Assembly (NCBI GenBank): GCA_937980625.1
Contig: CALJPJ010000254.1
Coordinates: 1-6,117, forward strand
DNA from: an uncultured Bdellovibrionales bacterium
Lineage (GTDB): Bacteria > Bdellovibrionota > Bdellovibrionia > Bdellovibrionales > UBA1609
Reading direction: 5' to 3'
DNA: 6,117 nucleotides
Shown here: piece by piece, positions 1-6,117 of the stretch
How the letters are laid out: every line of letters starts with the position of its first letter
Position numbering within the stretch: the stretch's first letter is position 1
Position numbers and translations under genes: made by a program
Notes under the pieces: generated by a model
Told to the model about the DNA's origin: nothing
Seen by the model: the letters and a program-made list of their open reading frames with translations, nothing else
Databases searched by the model: none

Positions 1-314
1 GACCTAAGCAAAGAGATAAATAAAACCATAAATATTTAATTCTGCTGAGACACGAAACACACACAATTAAAAAAATAGTGACTGGCTTATTTAAAGCAAC
101 TTATTTAGTGAATTAAAAATTGTATTAGCAAAAGGCCGTGACAAGTTATAAATTAAAGCTCTATTTTCAAGACCAACGATTTAAAATTATTATATATCCT
201 CTGCAGTTATTTTTACAAAACTGAACATAAACAACTAAATTTACACTATTTTAACTCATCTTTTGTGTAAAAAATTTGACTTTTACCACTCATTTAACAT
301 AGAACTCGTAAAGT
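1..314. other. AT-rich intergenic region, no gene seen
   Basis: No reading frame of coding character is visible on either strand. At the left edge a plus-strand frame is open for only 12 codons and ends at a TAA at 37-39; it could be the tail of an upstream gene but is too short to judge. The 8-bp sequence CTTATTTA occurs twice, at 86-93 and 100-107, which is unremarkable at this base composition. A TTGACT hexamer at 276-281 could be a -35 element for trhO. The best -10 candidate 16 bp downstream (CATAGA, 298-303) is poor and would leave almost no leader, so I do not call a promoter. Confidence 0.6.
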
Positions 315-1238
315 ATGACAAATACTCAATTTTATGTTTCTACCTTTTACTTATTTAAACCAGTTACTGATTTAAACCAACTTCAAAAACAGATCGAAGA
401 TTTTGGTAAAATTAATAACCTCAAAGGCTTGTTTATCATTGCTAATGAGGGAATCAACTCAACCTTTTCTGCCCCAAATAAGGATGTCCTAGAACTTGCT
501 GAAGACTACTTTAATACTTTACTTAATTCTAATAGTATTACCTACAAGCACTCTTTTTCTAAAAAACAACCCTTTAGAATCCTAAAAGTCAAACAAAGGG
601 AAGAGATCGTAACTTTAAAAACTCCTAAGTTAGTCCCAGATAATACCAAAAACCATCACCTTACCCCAGCTCAATGGAATGAGGTTCTAAAAAATGAAAG
701 TGATGTTTTACTAATAGACACCAGGAACTGGTATGAAACTCATATTGGCAAGTTCAAAGGGGCCATCGACCCAAATATTGAGGTTTTTACTGATTTTCCT
801 AATTATGTTAAAAAAAATAACATCCCTAAAGATAAAAAAATCCTAATGTATTGTACAGGCGGCATTCGCTGTGAAAAAGGTCAGTTAGAGCTAAACAAAA
901 TGGGATATGATAATGTCTACCAGCTAGAAGGCGGAATACTAAAGTACATCGAACAGTACCCAAATGATTTATTTGAAGGAGAGTGTTTTGTCTTTGATCA
1001 TAGAGTAGCTGTAGACCAAAACCTACAAGTGACACAAAAGTATAAGCTATGCCCGCACACTGGACAGCCTGGCACCATTGAAATTAACTGTGTCCGCTGT
1101 GATAGCCCTGCACTCCTGGCTAAAGAAATTAAAGACGACCCTATTAAAAGTATTACTTGCTCTAAAAATTGCGCTTATCATTGGTCCGAGCGTCCAGGAA
1201 AAAAAGGGCCCAAACAAATTTTAGAATTCAAACAATAA
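315..1238 (+). CDS. trhO: tRNA uridine(34) hydroxylase TrhO, rhodanese family
   Basis: TrhO (formerly YceA) makes 5-hydroxyuridine at the wobble position U34 of tRNAs, the first step toward mo5U/cmo5U-type modifications that widen codon reading; it is cytosolic. The 307-residue product shows the family layout. An N-terminal domain carries IIANEGINST at 41-50. A rhodanese domain follows, with DTRNWYE at 135-141 and the signature loop CTGGIRCEK at 180-188, where C180 is the predicted active-site cysteine. GECFVFDHRVAV lies at 222-233. The C-terminal tail is cysteine-rich (C246, C259, C262, C282, C286) and is probably metal-binding. The E. coli protein is somewhat longer, about 350 residues. The ATG at 315 begins the expected N-terminus; only a weak TAAAG precedes it. 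The gene ends 77 bp before tapT on the same strand, so co-transcription is plausible. The family call is firm; hydroxylase activity is inferred from the family. Confidence 0.95.
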   Translation: MTNTQFYVSTFYLFKPVTDLNQLQKQIEDFGKINNLKGLFIIANEGINSTFSAPNKDVLELAEDYFNTLLNSNSITYKHSFSKKQPFRILKVKQREEIVTLKTPKLVPDNTKNHHLTPAQWNEVLKNESDVLLIDTRNWYETHIGKFKGAIDPNIEVFTDFPNYVKKNNIPKDKKILMYCTGGIRCEKGQLELNKMGYDNVYQLEGGILKYIEQYPNDLFEGECFVFDHRVAVDQNLQVTQKYKLCPHTGQPGTIEINCVRCDSPALLAKEIKDDPIKSITCSKNCAYHWSERPGKKGPKQILEFKQ

Positions 1239-1315
1239 CTTTTAAGATTGTCAGCTAGCTTAGTTTATACAAAACTATAATAGTCATAATTAAAGGTAAT
1301 GAATTAGGTTCGCAC

Positions 1316-2062
1316 GTGAATAAAGAGCAATATTTAAAAAATCGTCAAAATTACTTAAAAACGCAAAAAGTATATAAAGATCGATGCTACTCCTGCTGGC
1401 AGCCAGTTGAAACTTGTATTTGTAAACTCTCTGTTCCTTTTAACCCTAAAATAAAATTTGTTATACTCACTCACCCTGTAGAAGCTAGCAAGAGAATTGC
1501 CACTGGGCGCCTAGCTCATGTTTGCTTACAAAACTCAATATTTATAAGAGGTTATAATTTTATTCATCATCCCACAGTAAATAAACTTATTAACGATGAC
1601 AACAATCAATGTTTTGTACTTTACCCGGGCAGACAGTCTCACAATTTAACAAGCCTAAACTTAAATAAAAAAAAGGATATTTTTAAATTTGATCGAATCA
1701 CTACTGTTTTTGTTATTGATGGGACCTGGGGAAATGCTAATAAAATGCTAAGACTTAGTCCAAATTTAGCTACTTTACCAAAAATTTGTTTTACACCAAA
1801 AAATAAATCGCAATTTAAGGTGCGCAAACAGCCAAAAGACCTTTGTCTATCTAGCCTTGAAGCTATTCATGAAATCATTGAGCTTTTGGGAGAAACTAGG
1901 GGGTTTGATTTAAGCTTAAAAATACAGGACACCCTTTTAACAGTGTTTAAATTTATCGTAGACGATCAACTTAAAAAAATTGAACAGTATAAAAAAAATC
2001 ATAATGGAAGTCTCAACCCAAGAACTAGCCTCACTAAAAAACGAAAGAGAGAGTCTTCATGA
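1316..2062 (+). CDS. tapT: DTW-domain tRNA-uridine aminocarboxypropyltransferase
   Basis: DTW-domain enzymes of the TapT type transfer the 3-amino-3-carboxypropyl group of S-adenosylmethionine to a tRNA uridine, giving acp3U (position 47 in E. coli). The 248-residue product opens with a four-cysteine cluster (C24, C27, C34, C36), which is probably a zinc site. Then come LTHPVEASKR at 51-60 and TGRLA at 63-67, the LYPG turn at 102-105, the defining DGTW motif at 135-138 followed by NANKM, an RKQP motif at 170-173, and CLSSLEAI at 177-184. The tail after about 220 is lysine-rich and basic, fitting RNA contact. Translation starts at GTG 1316; AGG at 1306-1308 is a modest ribosome-binding site, and the nearby ATG at 1299 is out of frame. 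It follows trhO, another tRNA-uridine modifier. Its last 29 bp overlap the reading frame of the convergent regulator pseudogene. The family is certain; the exact tRNA position is inferred. Confidence 0.9.
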   Translation: MNKEQYLKNRQNYLKTQKVYKDRCYSCWQPVETCICKLSVPFNPKIKFVILTHPVEASKRIATGRLAHVCLQNSIFIRGYNFIHHPTVNKLINDDNNQCFVLYPGRQSHNLTSLNLNKKKDIFKFDRITTVFVIDGTWGNANKMLRLSPNLATLPKICFTPKNKSQFKVRKQPKDLCLSSLEAIHEIIELLGETRGFDLSLKIQDTLLTVFKFIVDDQLKKIEQYKKNHNGSLNPRTSLTKKRKRESS

Positions 2063-2792
2063 AAACACTAGAGAAAAGCTCATGTAGTATTTCATGAATT
2101 TTATCGTAATCTTTTTTTGCAATTGCGATTACTGATGAGTAATGTAAATTTTTTTTATTTTGTGCTTCAAGAGATTTAATTGCTTCAAGCCTCCAATTTG
2201 TATGATGCTTAAAAATTAACGGAGATTTATTACTTAAGTGAATGCGTTGCGAGCTAACTGTATATTTAGTCCCAGACTTTATAATAAGCTAACATTCTTC
2301 TAAAAATTTGAGGGCCTTCAATAATATTGACTTCTTAATTAGTAAGCGCTCACAGATTTTTTCAATACTTTCGTAATCACTTATAGACACTAGAACATGT
2401 ATAGCCGAGTAATACCATTGACTATAATAGATATTACTTTGTTCTTCTTTTAAGTTCTGCTTCAACTCAAGGCGATCTGTTATTTGCGCTCTATTATCAA
2501 GAATAGCTGAAATTTCTGTACTATAGAAATTTTTTAAGTCTTTTGAGTCTGCTTTTGCTTTCTGTACTAAAAGCATGAAAAACTTTCTCTCAGTGCTTGT
2601 ATGGCTTAAAAACTCACTGATCTTAATACTATGCTCAAGGCTAAAGTGAGCAGACCCATTAAGCACTTGGGACACGAACCCGCTTTGACAGTTTAAAAAT
2701 CGAGATAACTTAAGTCGAGACCCTCGCACCGCACCAGTTGTAGTAAGTATTTTTTTCAAATAATACTTATAATTTTTAAATAAAAATATCAT
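2034..2792 (-). pseudogene. TIGR02147/DUF4423 regulator interrupted by in-frame TAG
   Basis: The uninterrupted 5' part (2289-2792, 167 codons) encodes an N-terminal region resembling a helix-turn-helix at about residues 24-62, with CQSGFVSQVLNGSAHFSLE at 35-53. It then enters the DUF4423-like part, with YYSQWYYSAIHVLVSI at 122-137. A TAG at 2291-2289 ends it at LKFLEEC. Reading on in the same frame gives LIIKSGTKYTVSSQRIHL, then SPLIFKHHTNWRLEAIKSLE, then LHYSSVIAIAKKDYDKIHEI. This is exactly the sequence expected for the rest of the family, up to a second TAG at 2036-2034. The read-through length of about 252 residues is slightly below the usual size (about 260-275 from memory), and the last 10-15 residues look atypical, so the tail may also be altered. 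A TGA lies two codons upstream of the ATG at 2792, which fixes the start, and no Shine-Dalgarno is evident. Family members are presumed transcription regulators. The truncated form may be dead or may persist as a shortened DNA-binding protein. Confidence 0.85.
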
Positions 2793-2967
2793 TATTCATA
2801 ATTAATATTATATACTTATAAGTTAAAATTAATATTTTAATAAGTTTTTATATTATATATTTAGAAATTTAACCTATCAATTAAAATGTTTAAATTTTAA
2901 TCACTACCTAGAAAAGTTTTTAAATTTAATACAAAAAATATGCGGCGCACAACAAAGGAGCTATAGT
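2793..2967. promoter_or_regulatory. Divergent promoter region, regulator/secreted HExxH gene
   Basis: This 175-bp spacer must hold the start signals for both the minus-strand regulator remnant and the plus-strand secreted-protein gene. It is extremely AT-rich. A perfect 10-bp palindrome ACTTATAAGT sits at 2814-2823, flanked almost symmetrically by two copies of AATTAATATT (2800-2809 and 2827-2836); this arrangement could be an operator, but chance matches are common in such sequence. I could not fix a -35/-10 pair with confidence. A short GC-rich block (GCGGCGC, 2942-2948) stands out just before the ribosome-binding site of the downstream gene. Confidence 0.4.
2955..2960 (+). promoter_or_regulatory. 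Ribosome-binding site AAGGAG for the HExxH gene
   Basis: AAGGAG, part of AAAGGAG, lies 7 bases before the ATG at 2968. It is the strongest Shine-Dalgarno on the plus strand in this window and supports that start over the internal ATG at codon 8. Confidence 0.8.
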
Positions 2968-4266
2968 ATGAAGATGAAATTACAAATTATGTTTAAGAAA
3001 AATATAGTATTATTAATAAGCTGGGCAATATCAGCAATTTTACTATTAGTTACTAACACAACTTTAGCAATGGATATGGTTAACTCAGGGTATAAACCTA
3101 AATTAGCTGAGTTTACCATTAAAAATGACAAAAGTTTTAACTACTCAAATTTTAGCCAACCAAAGCTTGATGATTTTTCTGAGCTTAACTTTGGAAGCAC
3201 CCTCAACTCAAACACCCACCTCGAAGTTAGTACTCAAGCCTTAATTGGCACTGGTAGTAGTGGTGGTGGCTTTAGTAAAAAACAAGAAAGAGCAAAAGCT
3301 ACATTGGACTTTTACTCACATCGTTTAAGTGTAGCTTTGTCAGGTATTAAAAGTGAAAACTTTGACCAAATCATATACAAATACCTTTCACAAATTAAAA
3401 CTCGTCAAGTAAAACCTGTAAATATTGATGAGTATAGAAAAGTAATTGAGAATGTACAATTTTTACCAACTGTTACAATACCTCCTAGAAAAAATAGAGA
3501 TGGCACCAGATACGATTTAGATTTTACTTATGACTTAAAGAACAAAACTATTTCAGCTCTAGCTCCTTTTGCAAACAGTTCAGATTTTGACAAGGATGGA
3601 GAAACTGAACGGATTACCACACAGTTACTTCATGAGGCACTGCACTTATGGGACTTTGGGATTGATGGATTTGAGACTGATAATAACGATGATGTAAACT
3701 CCGTAATGGCAAAAGAACTATATGAACTAGTAATTGAAAACTTCTACAATATAGCAATACAAAAAAATGATTGCGGCATTAGAGGGAACTTAAATGATAG
3801 GCTATCTGCATGCAGTGAAGAGCACTACGGATTAAACGTTGTAACAAGAAGTTCATTTAATTGGAAAGGCAAGGATGTGAAATTTACTATAAAAGATGCA
3901 AATCATAGCATTGGAAGATTGATCATTATTACAGATTCCGCATTTAAAGCGACCAACCTTGCTGAAGCTTGTAAAAGCTTTTCAAACTCTGAATCTTTAT
4001 TAGGAAAAAAATGGCGTTGGATGACAACGCAAGAGCATATCAATTTATTTCTACATAAGGGGGATTACCCTAAAAACTCAGATACTTTAGCTGATTACTA
4101 CCAAAAGATTCATCGAGGCATTGATCATACTACAAAAGATAAACATGGTAATTTAGTTTACTTTGGTAGAAAGCTTAAAGATCCAAACAAATTTGAAATC
4201 AAAAAGGTCGGCAAGAAATTACTCAATTACATAAAAGTATCTGCCATATGTATTTCTGAAGATTAA
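2968..4266 (+). CDS. Secreted protein with HEALH zincin-like motif
   Basis: Function unknown. The 432-residue product has a lysine-containing n-region, a hydrophobic stretch at 13-28 and a likely signal-peptidase site after TTLA (residue 34), so export is expected. A glycine/serine linker (GTGSSGGG, 94-101) precedes a mostly charged domain. DFDKDGE at 206-212 resembles a calcium-loop DxDxDG pattern, and LLHEALHLW at 220-228 contains HExxH (H222, E223, H226), as in zinc peptidases. NSVMAKELYELV follows at 244-255; a candidate third ligand is not obvious, so peptidase activity is unproven. The layout of a glycine-rich segment, a helical part, then HEA and later NSV resembles a group of Bdellovibrio exported proteins of unknown role that carry a VHEA-type motif. 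The C-terminus (about 290-432), with EAC at 333-335, KKWRWMTTQEH near 350 and a terminal AIC at 426-428, faintly recalls DUF1566/Lcl-like domains. Cysteines 269/282 and 335/428 could form disulfides. It is divergent from the broken regulator and has its own strong ribosome-binding site. Confidence 0.75.
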   Translation: MKMKLQIMFKKNIVLLISWAISAILLLVTNTTLAMDMVNSGYKPKLAEFTIKNDKSFNYSNFSQPKLDDFSELNFGSTLNSNTHLEVSTQALIGTGSSGGGFSKKQERAKATLDFYSHRLSVALSGIKSENFDQIIYKYLSQIKTRQVKPVNIDEYRKVIENVQFLPTVTIPPRKNRDGTRYDLDFTYDLKNKTISALAPFANSSDFDKDGETERITTQLLHEALHLWDFGIDGFETDNNDDVNSVMAKELYELVIENFYNIAIQKNDCGIRGNLNDRLSACSEEHYGLNVVTRSSFNWKGKDVKFTIKDANHSIGRLIIITDSAFKATNLAEACKSFSNSESLLGKKWRWMTTQEHINLFLHKGDYPKNSDTLADYYQKIHRGIDHTTKDKHGNLVYFGRKLKDPNKFEIKKVGKKLLNYIKVSAICISED

Positions 4267-4373
4267 AATTATTTGTGCTAAACACAATTGTAATTTGACA
4301 TTTTGAACACGTCTTTTGATAGTTATTTGGTAAACTTATATGAAGACTCAGTTTAATAACAATTAAAAATAAG

Positions 4374-4399
4374 CTCCTTTAGACTCTTCGCTAAAGGAG
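4374..4399. terminator. Hairpin between converging genes, probable terminator
   Basis: CTCCTTTAG (4374-4382) and CTAAAGGAG (4391-4399) form a perfect 9-bp stem with the 8-base loop ACTCTTCG. Read on the minus strand, the stem is followed by CTTATTTTTAA, a reasonable U-tract, so it can end transcripts from the minus-strand genes to its right. On the plus strand the T-rich run (TTCTTTTTACTTTTT) begins about 12 bases past the stem, so termination of the 2968-4266 transcript is less certain. The arms are a Shine-Dalgarno-like AAAGGAG and its complement, but no start codon follows closely, so a translational switch is unlikely. Confidence 0.6.
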
Positions 4400-4508
4400 T
4401 TATAACTTTAGTTCTTTTTACTTTTTATTAACTTCATTTTAAAAATTAAGATTTGATCTTACCGTTACATTTTTAGAATACACAACACCCCAAACCTAAA
4501 AAAATTAA

Positions 4509-4878
4509 TTATTCTAAATTATATTCTTTTGTTAAATCAATTTTTTGTCGCCCTTTAATAGTTGACCATTTTTTTTCAGACTTAATACCTGAAGTTCTCT
4601 TTTCATACTTACTGCAGTCTCGCACTAAAACAAATTTAACATCAATGCCTAGATTAAAAAGTATGTTAAAGATTGTTCCAAAAAACATCATTAAGCTCAT
4701 CTTCTAGGTAGTATTGGCGAGATTTGTTAATTTCTTAAATAACTTCATCTGTTTAATTTTTCATTTCAACAGGATGAGTCAAAGAGCCATTTGACCTTAG
4801 GTTAATCTCATCAAAAATGGATTTACGCTTCAATATATTTAATAACCGATCAAATTCATCAACAAAAGCTTATGACAT
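4509..4878 (-). pseudogene. Decayed minus-strand gene with stops and a frameshift
   Basis: No known family is recognised. From an ATG at 4878 the frame reads M-S-stop-AFVDEFDRLLNILKRKSIF, continues through DEINLRSNGSLTHPVEMKN to TAA at 4755-4753, then TDEVI to TAA at 4737-4735, then EINKSRQYYLEDELNDVF. At a run of six T it must shift by one base to continue as GTIFNILFNLGIDVKFVLV, then RDCSKYEKRTSG, ending at a TAA at 4511-4509 (…LTKEYNLE). The composition on both sides of the shift is protein-like and charged, and removing one T joins them smoothly, so this reads as one former gene of about 120 codons or the end of a longer one. The 63-codon ORF from ATG 4700 is only its last part. It begins 3 bp after the stop of the intact upstream gene (4881-5450), suggesting a former two-gene unit. 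Confidence is moderate because no homologue could be compared. Confidence 0.55.
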
Positions 4879-4880
4879 AA

Positions 4881-5450
4881 CTAAAGTTCACTAACTTCAT
4901 AATCTAAACAAGGAGATTTAGGGTTATCAGCAATTTTTCGCGCCTCAATATTTAAGTTAATATTAGGTTGCCCTGACTTTAAAGACGCTGTAACGCAAGA
5001 CTTTTTACCATCTAACTTAATTACAACTAATGCGTCTCTAGACTTTGGTGGGCCTGCTTCTGAATAGTCTGAAAATGATAATCGATAAATTAATGCTTTT
5101 AATTCTATAGTTGAGTTCCAATTAGGTTTTTTCTTAACTTTTTTAAACCGCCATTCAATTTGATTAGCACCCATTGAGTGAAAACTACCAAAACTCTCTG
5201 TGGGCAACTTCACACCTTGATACCTTAGCTTTAAGTTATAACGTAGATCACCACCTGAAATCTCAACTTCATAGCCACCATACGAAGGACAAACCATATT
5301 TAAGTAATCAATTTCAGGAAATTCATGATCACTTGAGTCAGAAATCTTGGCGCAATTTTCAATTAAAATACTTGTATATTTCGAAAAATACTCAGCATGC
5401 ACTGACAAACTAAATAAACTTATTCCATAAATTAAAAATAAAAGCTTCAA
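4881..5450 (-). CDS. Small secreted protein, conserved family of unknown function
   Basis: Function unknown. The 189-residue product starts with a classical signal peptide (hydrophobic residues 3-17, probable cleavage after VHA at 17-19), so the mature protein is likely periplasmic. Four cysteines (C33, C54, C152, C181) could form two disulfides. Landmarks are YGGYEV at 57-62, GDLR at 67-70, SFGSF at 86-90, EWR at 99-101, ALVVIKL at 140-146 with C152 after it, and NIEARKIAD at 167-175. This order (Cys-YGGY, GDLR, SFG-F, EWR, LVV, Cys, AR-IAD, Cys) matches, from memory, an uncharacterised exported family found in rhizobia and other alphaproteobacteria. The initiator is TTG at 5450-5448, backed by AAGGAG six bases upstream and by the signal peptide beginning there; no in-frame ATG is suitably placed. 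It is followed after 3 bp by the decayed gene at 4509-4878. Confidence 0.8.
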   Translation of the reverse strand: MKLLFLIYGISLFSLSVHAEYFSKYTSILIENCAKISDSSDHEFPEIDYLNMVCPSYGGYEVEISGGDLRYNLKLRYQGVKLPTESFGSFHSMGANQIEWRFKKVKKKPNWNSTIELKALIYRLSFSDYSEAGPPKSRDALVVIKLDGKKSCVTASLKSGQPNINLNIEARKIADNPKSPCLDYEVSEL

Positions 5451-5456
5451 AACTCT

Positions 5457-5462
5457 CTCCTT
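5457..5462 (-). promoter_or_regulatory. Ribosome-binding site AAGGAG deciding a TTG start
   Basis: On the minus strand AAGGAG ends six bases before the TTG at 5450. Because the next in-frame ATG is about 50 codons inside the protein and would remove the signal peptide, this site is what justifies the TTG start. Further upstream, TTGTTA followed 17 bases later by AATACT could be a weak promoter, but I do not call it. Confidence 0.75.
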
Positions 5463-5611
5463 ATTTAGTATTTATGAGTTGCCTATAAATAACAAAATAG
5501 TCACTTTTTTTATTCAGTTGTTATTTTTTCAAAATACTTTATGGAATTTCTTTCAAATCAAACTAAGTTATTAGCACTCAAAATACACTTTATTTAAAAG
5601 CTATAAATCAC

Positions 5612-6117
5612 TTAAACAGTTTTAGAGTTCTTTTCTAATGTTTTATATAAATCTGCTAACATTGACTGTCTTTCTTCCAACTGTATTGGTCTGTTTCCAT
5701 CAGGGTAATCTTTTACTTTTCCTTCAGGAATTTCTAATAAAAATCTTGATGGACTGACTGGTTTAAGCTGCCCATAACGTTTGCGAGTTTCAGCTTTAGT
5801 TAACACTAAATGTTTTTTTGCACGAGTCAGACCTACGTAAAATAGCCTACGCTCTTCGTTAATATCTAACCCTAAGGTTTTATGTGGAATAATATCTTCT
5901 TCGCAGCCAATTAATATTACAACTGGAAACTCAAGACCTTTGCAAGCGTGAAGAGTCATTAATTGTACTTTATTACTATTTTTTTGATCTTTAGCTTCCT
6001 CAAGTTGATCTCGTAACACCATTGAGTGAATAAACTCTTTAATCGATTTTTGACTATGCCCAGTTTTATTAATAAAACCATCTAATACCCTGGATAAAAT
6101 CTCTACAACCATCCACT
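5612..6117 (-). CDS. rep: Rep/UvrD-type DNA helicase, C-terminal part (cut by window)
   Basis: This is the last roughly 167 codons of a superfamily 1A 3'-5' DNA helicase of the Rep/PcrA/UvrD group, which unwinds DNA with ATP during replication restart and repair. The 5' end lies beyond the right edge: the frame stays open through the final codon, and the ATG at 6112 is an internal methionine. Counting from that methionine, VQLMTLHACKGLEF at 49-62 is the conserved region around motif V, followed by VVILIGCEEDIIPH. EERRLFYVGLTRA at 86-98 is motif VI, with R97 as the expected ATP-contacting arginine. YGQL then PSRFLLEIP at 121-129 resembles E. coli Rep (YGEL…PSRFLLELP) more than UvrD, hence the symbol, though PcrA-like naming is possible. 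A cysteine replaces the usual serine in the LHASKG motif. The tail after 130 is charged. It ends at TAA 5614-5612, 161 bp before the next minus-strand gene, with no clear terminator in between. Confidence 0.9.
   Translation of the reverse strand, partial: WMVVEILSRVLDGFINKTGHSQKSIKEFIHSMVLRDQLEEAKDQKNSNKVQLMTLHACKGLEFPVVILIGCEEDIIPHKTLGLDINEERRLFYVGLTRAKKHLVLTKAETRKRYGQLKPVSPSRFLLEIPEGKVKDYPDGNRPIQLEERQSMLADLYKTLEKNSKTV

Noticed and set aside
1..30. Minus-strand ATG at 30-28 opening a hydrophobic frame (MVLFISLLR) that runs off the left edge.
   Set aside because: Only nine codons are visible, there is no ribosome-binding site, and AT-rich DNA often gives hydrophobic codons by chance.
826..1035. 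69-codon minus-strand ORF inside trhO.
   Set aside because: It is the shadow of a firmly identified gene, with no start signal and no recognisable protein features.
1261..1277. Small inverted repeat TAGTTT-ATACA-AAACTA between trhO and tapT as a terminator.
   Set aside because: The six-base, mostly A-T stem has no T-tract after it, so it is too weak to call.
1639..1827. 62-codon minus-strand ORF inside tapT.
   Set aside because: It lies fully within the conserved DTW-domain coding sequence on the other strand.
4273..4287. TTGTG-CTAAA-CACAA hairpin just after the 2968-4266 gene.
   Set aside because: A 5-bp stem without a proper U-tract is expected by chance; the hairpin at 4374-4399 is a better candidate.
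2034..4878. Genome-wide stop-codon reassignment explaining the TAG and TAA codons in the two broken genes.
   Set aside because: The stops involved differ (TAG in one, TAA in the other), the decayed gene also needs a frameshift, and TAA properly ends trhO and the helicase at their expected C-termini.
5174..5413. 79-codon plus-strand ORF opposite the secreted-protein gene.
   Set aside because: The minus-strand frame has a signal peptide, a good ribosome-binding site and conserved motifs; the plus-strand frame has none of these.
1..6117. Mobile element, CRISPR array, tRNA/rRNA gene or toxin-antitoxin pair.
   Set aside because: No transposase or integrase motifs, no regularly spaced repeats, no cloverleaf-like or rRNA-like sequence and no paired small overlapping ORFs were seen.

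Overview
This is an AT-rich chromosomal window with five genes that look functional and two that look broken. The 2034-2792 gene belongs to the TIGR02147/DUF4423 regulator family. That family is expanded in Bdellovibrio-like bacteria and in Fibrobacter, and together with the secreted proteins of similar style it suggests a low-GC member of the Bdellovibrionota/Oligoflexia. This placement rests on family resemblance recalled from memory, not on a database search.

Layout. Positions 1-314 hold no recognisable gene. Positions 315-2062 carry two plus-strand tRNA-modification genes separated by 77 bp: trhO (5-hydroxyuridine at U34) and a DTW-domain tapT-type gene (acp3U). Positions 2034-2792 on the minus strand are a TIGR02147 regulator cut by an in-frame TAG; the reading frame continues after the stop with clear family sequence, and its tail overlaps the tapT 3' end. 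A very AT-rich 175-bp divergent spacer separates it from a plus-strand gene at 2968-4266, which encodes a secreted protein with an HEALH zincin-like motif. A hairpin at 4374-4399 lies between converging genes. Positions 4509-4878 on the minus strand hold a decayed gene with three in-frame TAA codons and a one-base shift at a T6 run. It lies directly downstream of 4881-5450, an intact small secreted protein that starts at TTG behind a strong ribosome-binding site. From 5612 to the right edge, on the minus strand, is the C-terminal part of a Rep/UvrD-type DNA helicase.

How they fit together. The trhO-tapT pair makes functional sense because both products modify tRNA uridines. The regulator remnant and the secreted HExxH protein are divergent and may once have shared control. 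The remainder looks like ordinary low-density chromosome with gene decay. I found no mobile element, CRISPR array, RNA gene or convincing new defence-type system. The most useful observations are the two interrupted genes, which gene callers would probably report as short hypothetical ORFs or miss, and the uncharacterised secreted proteins.
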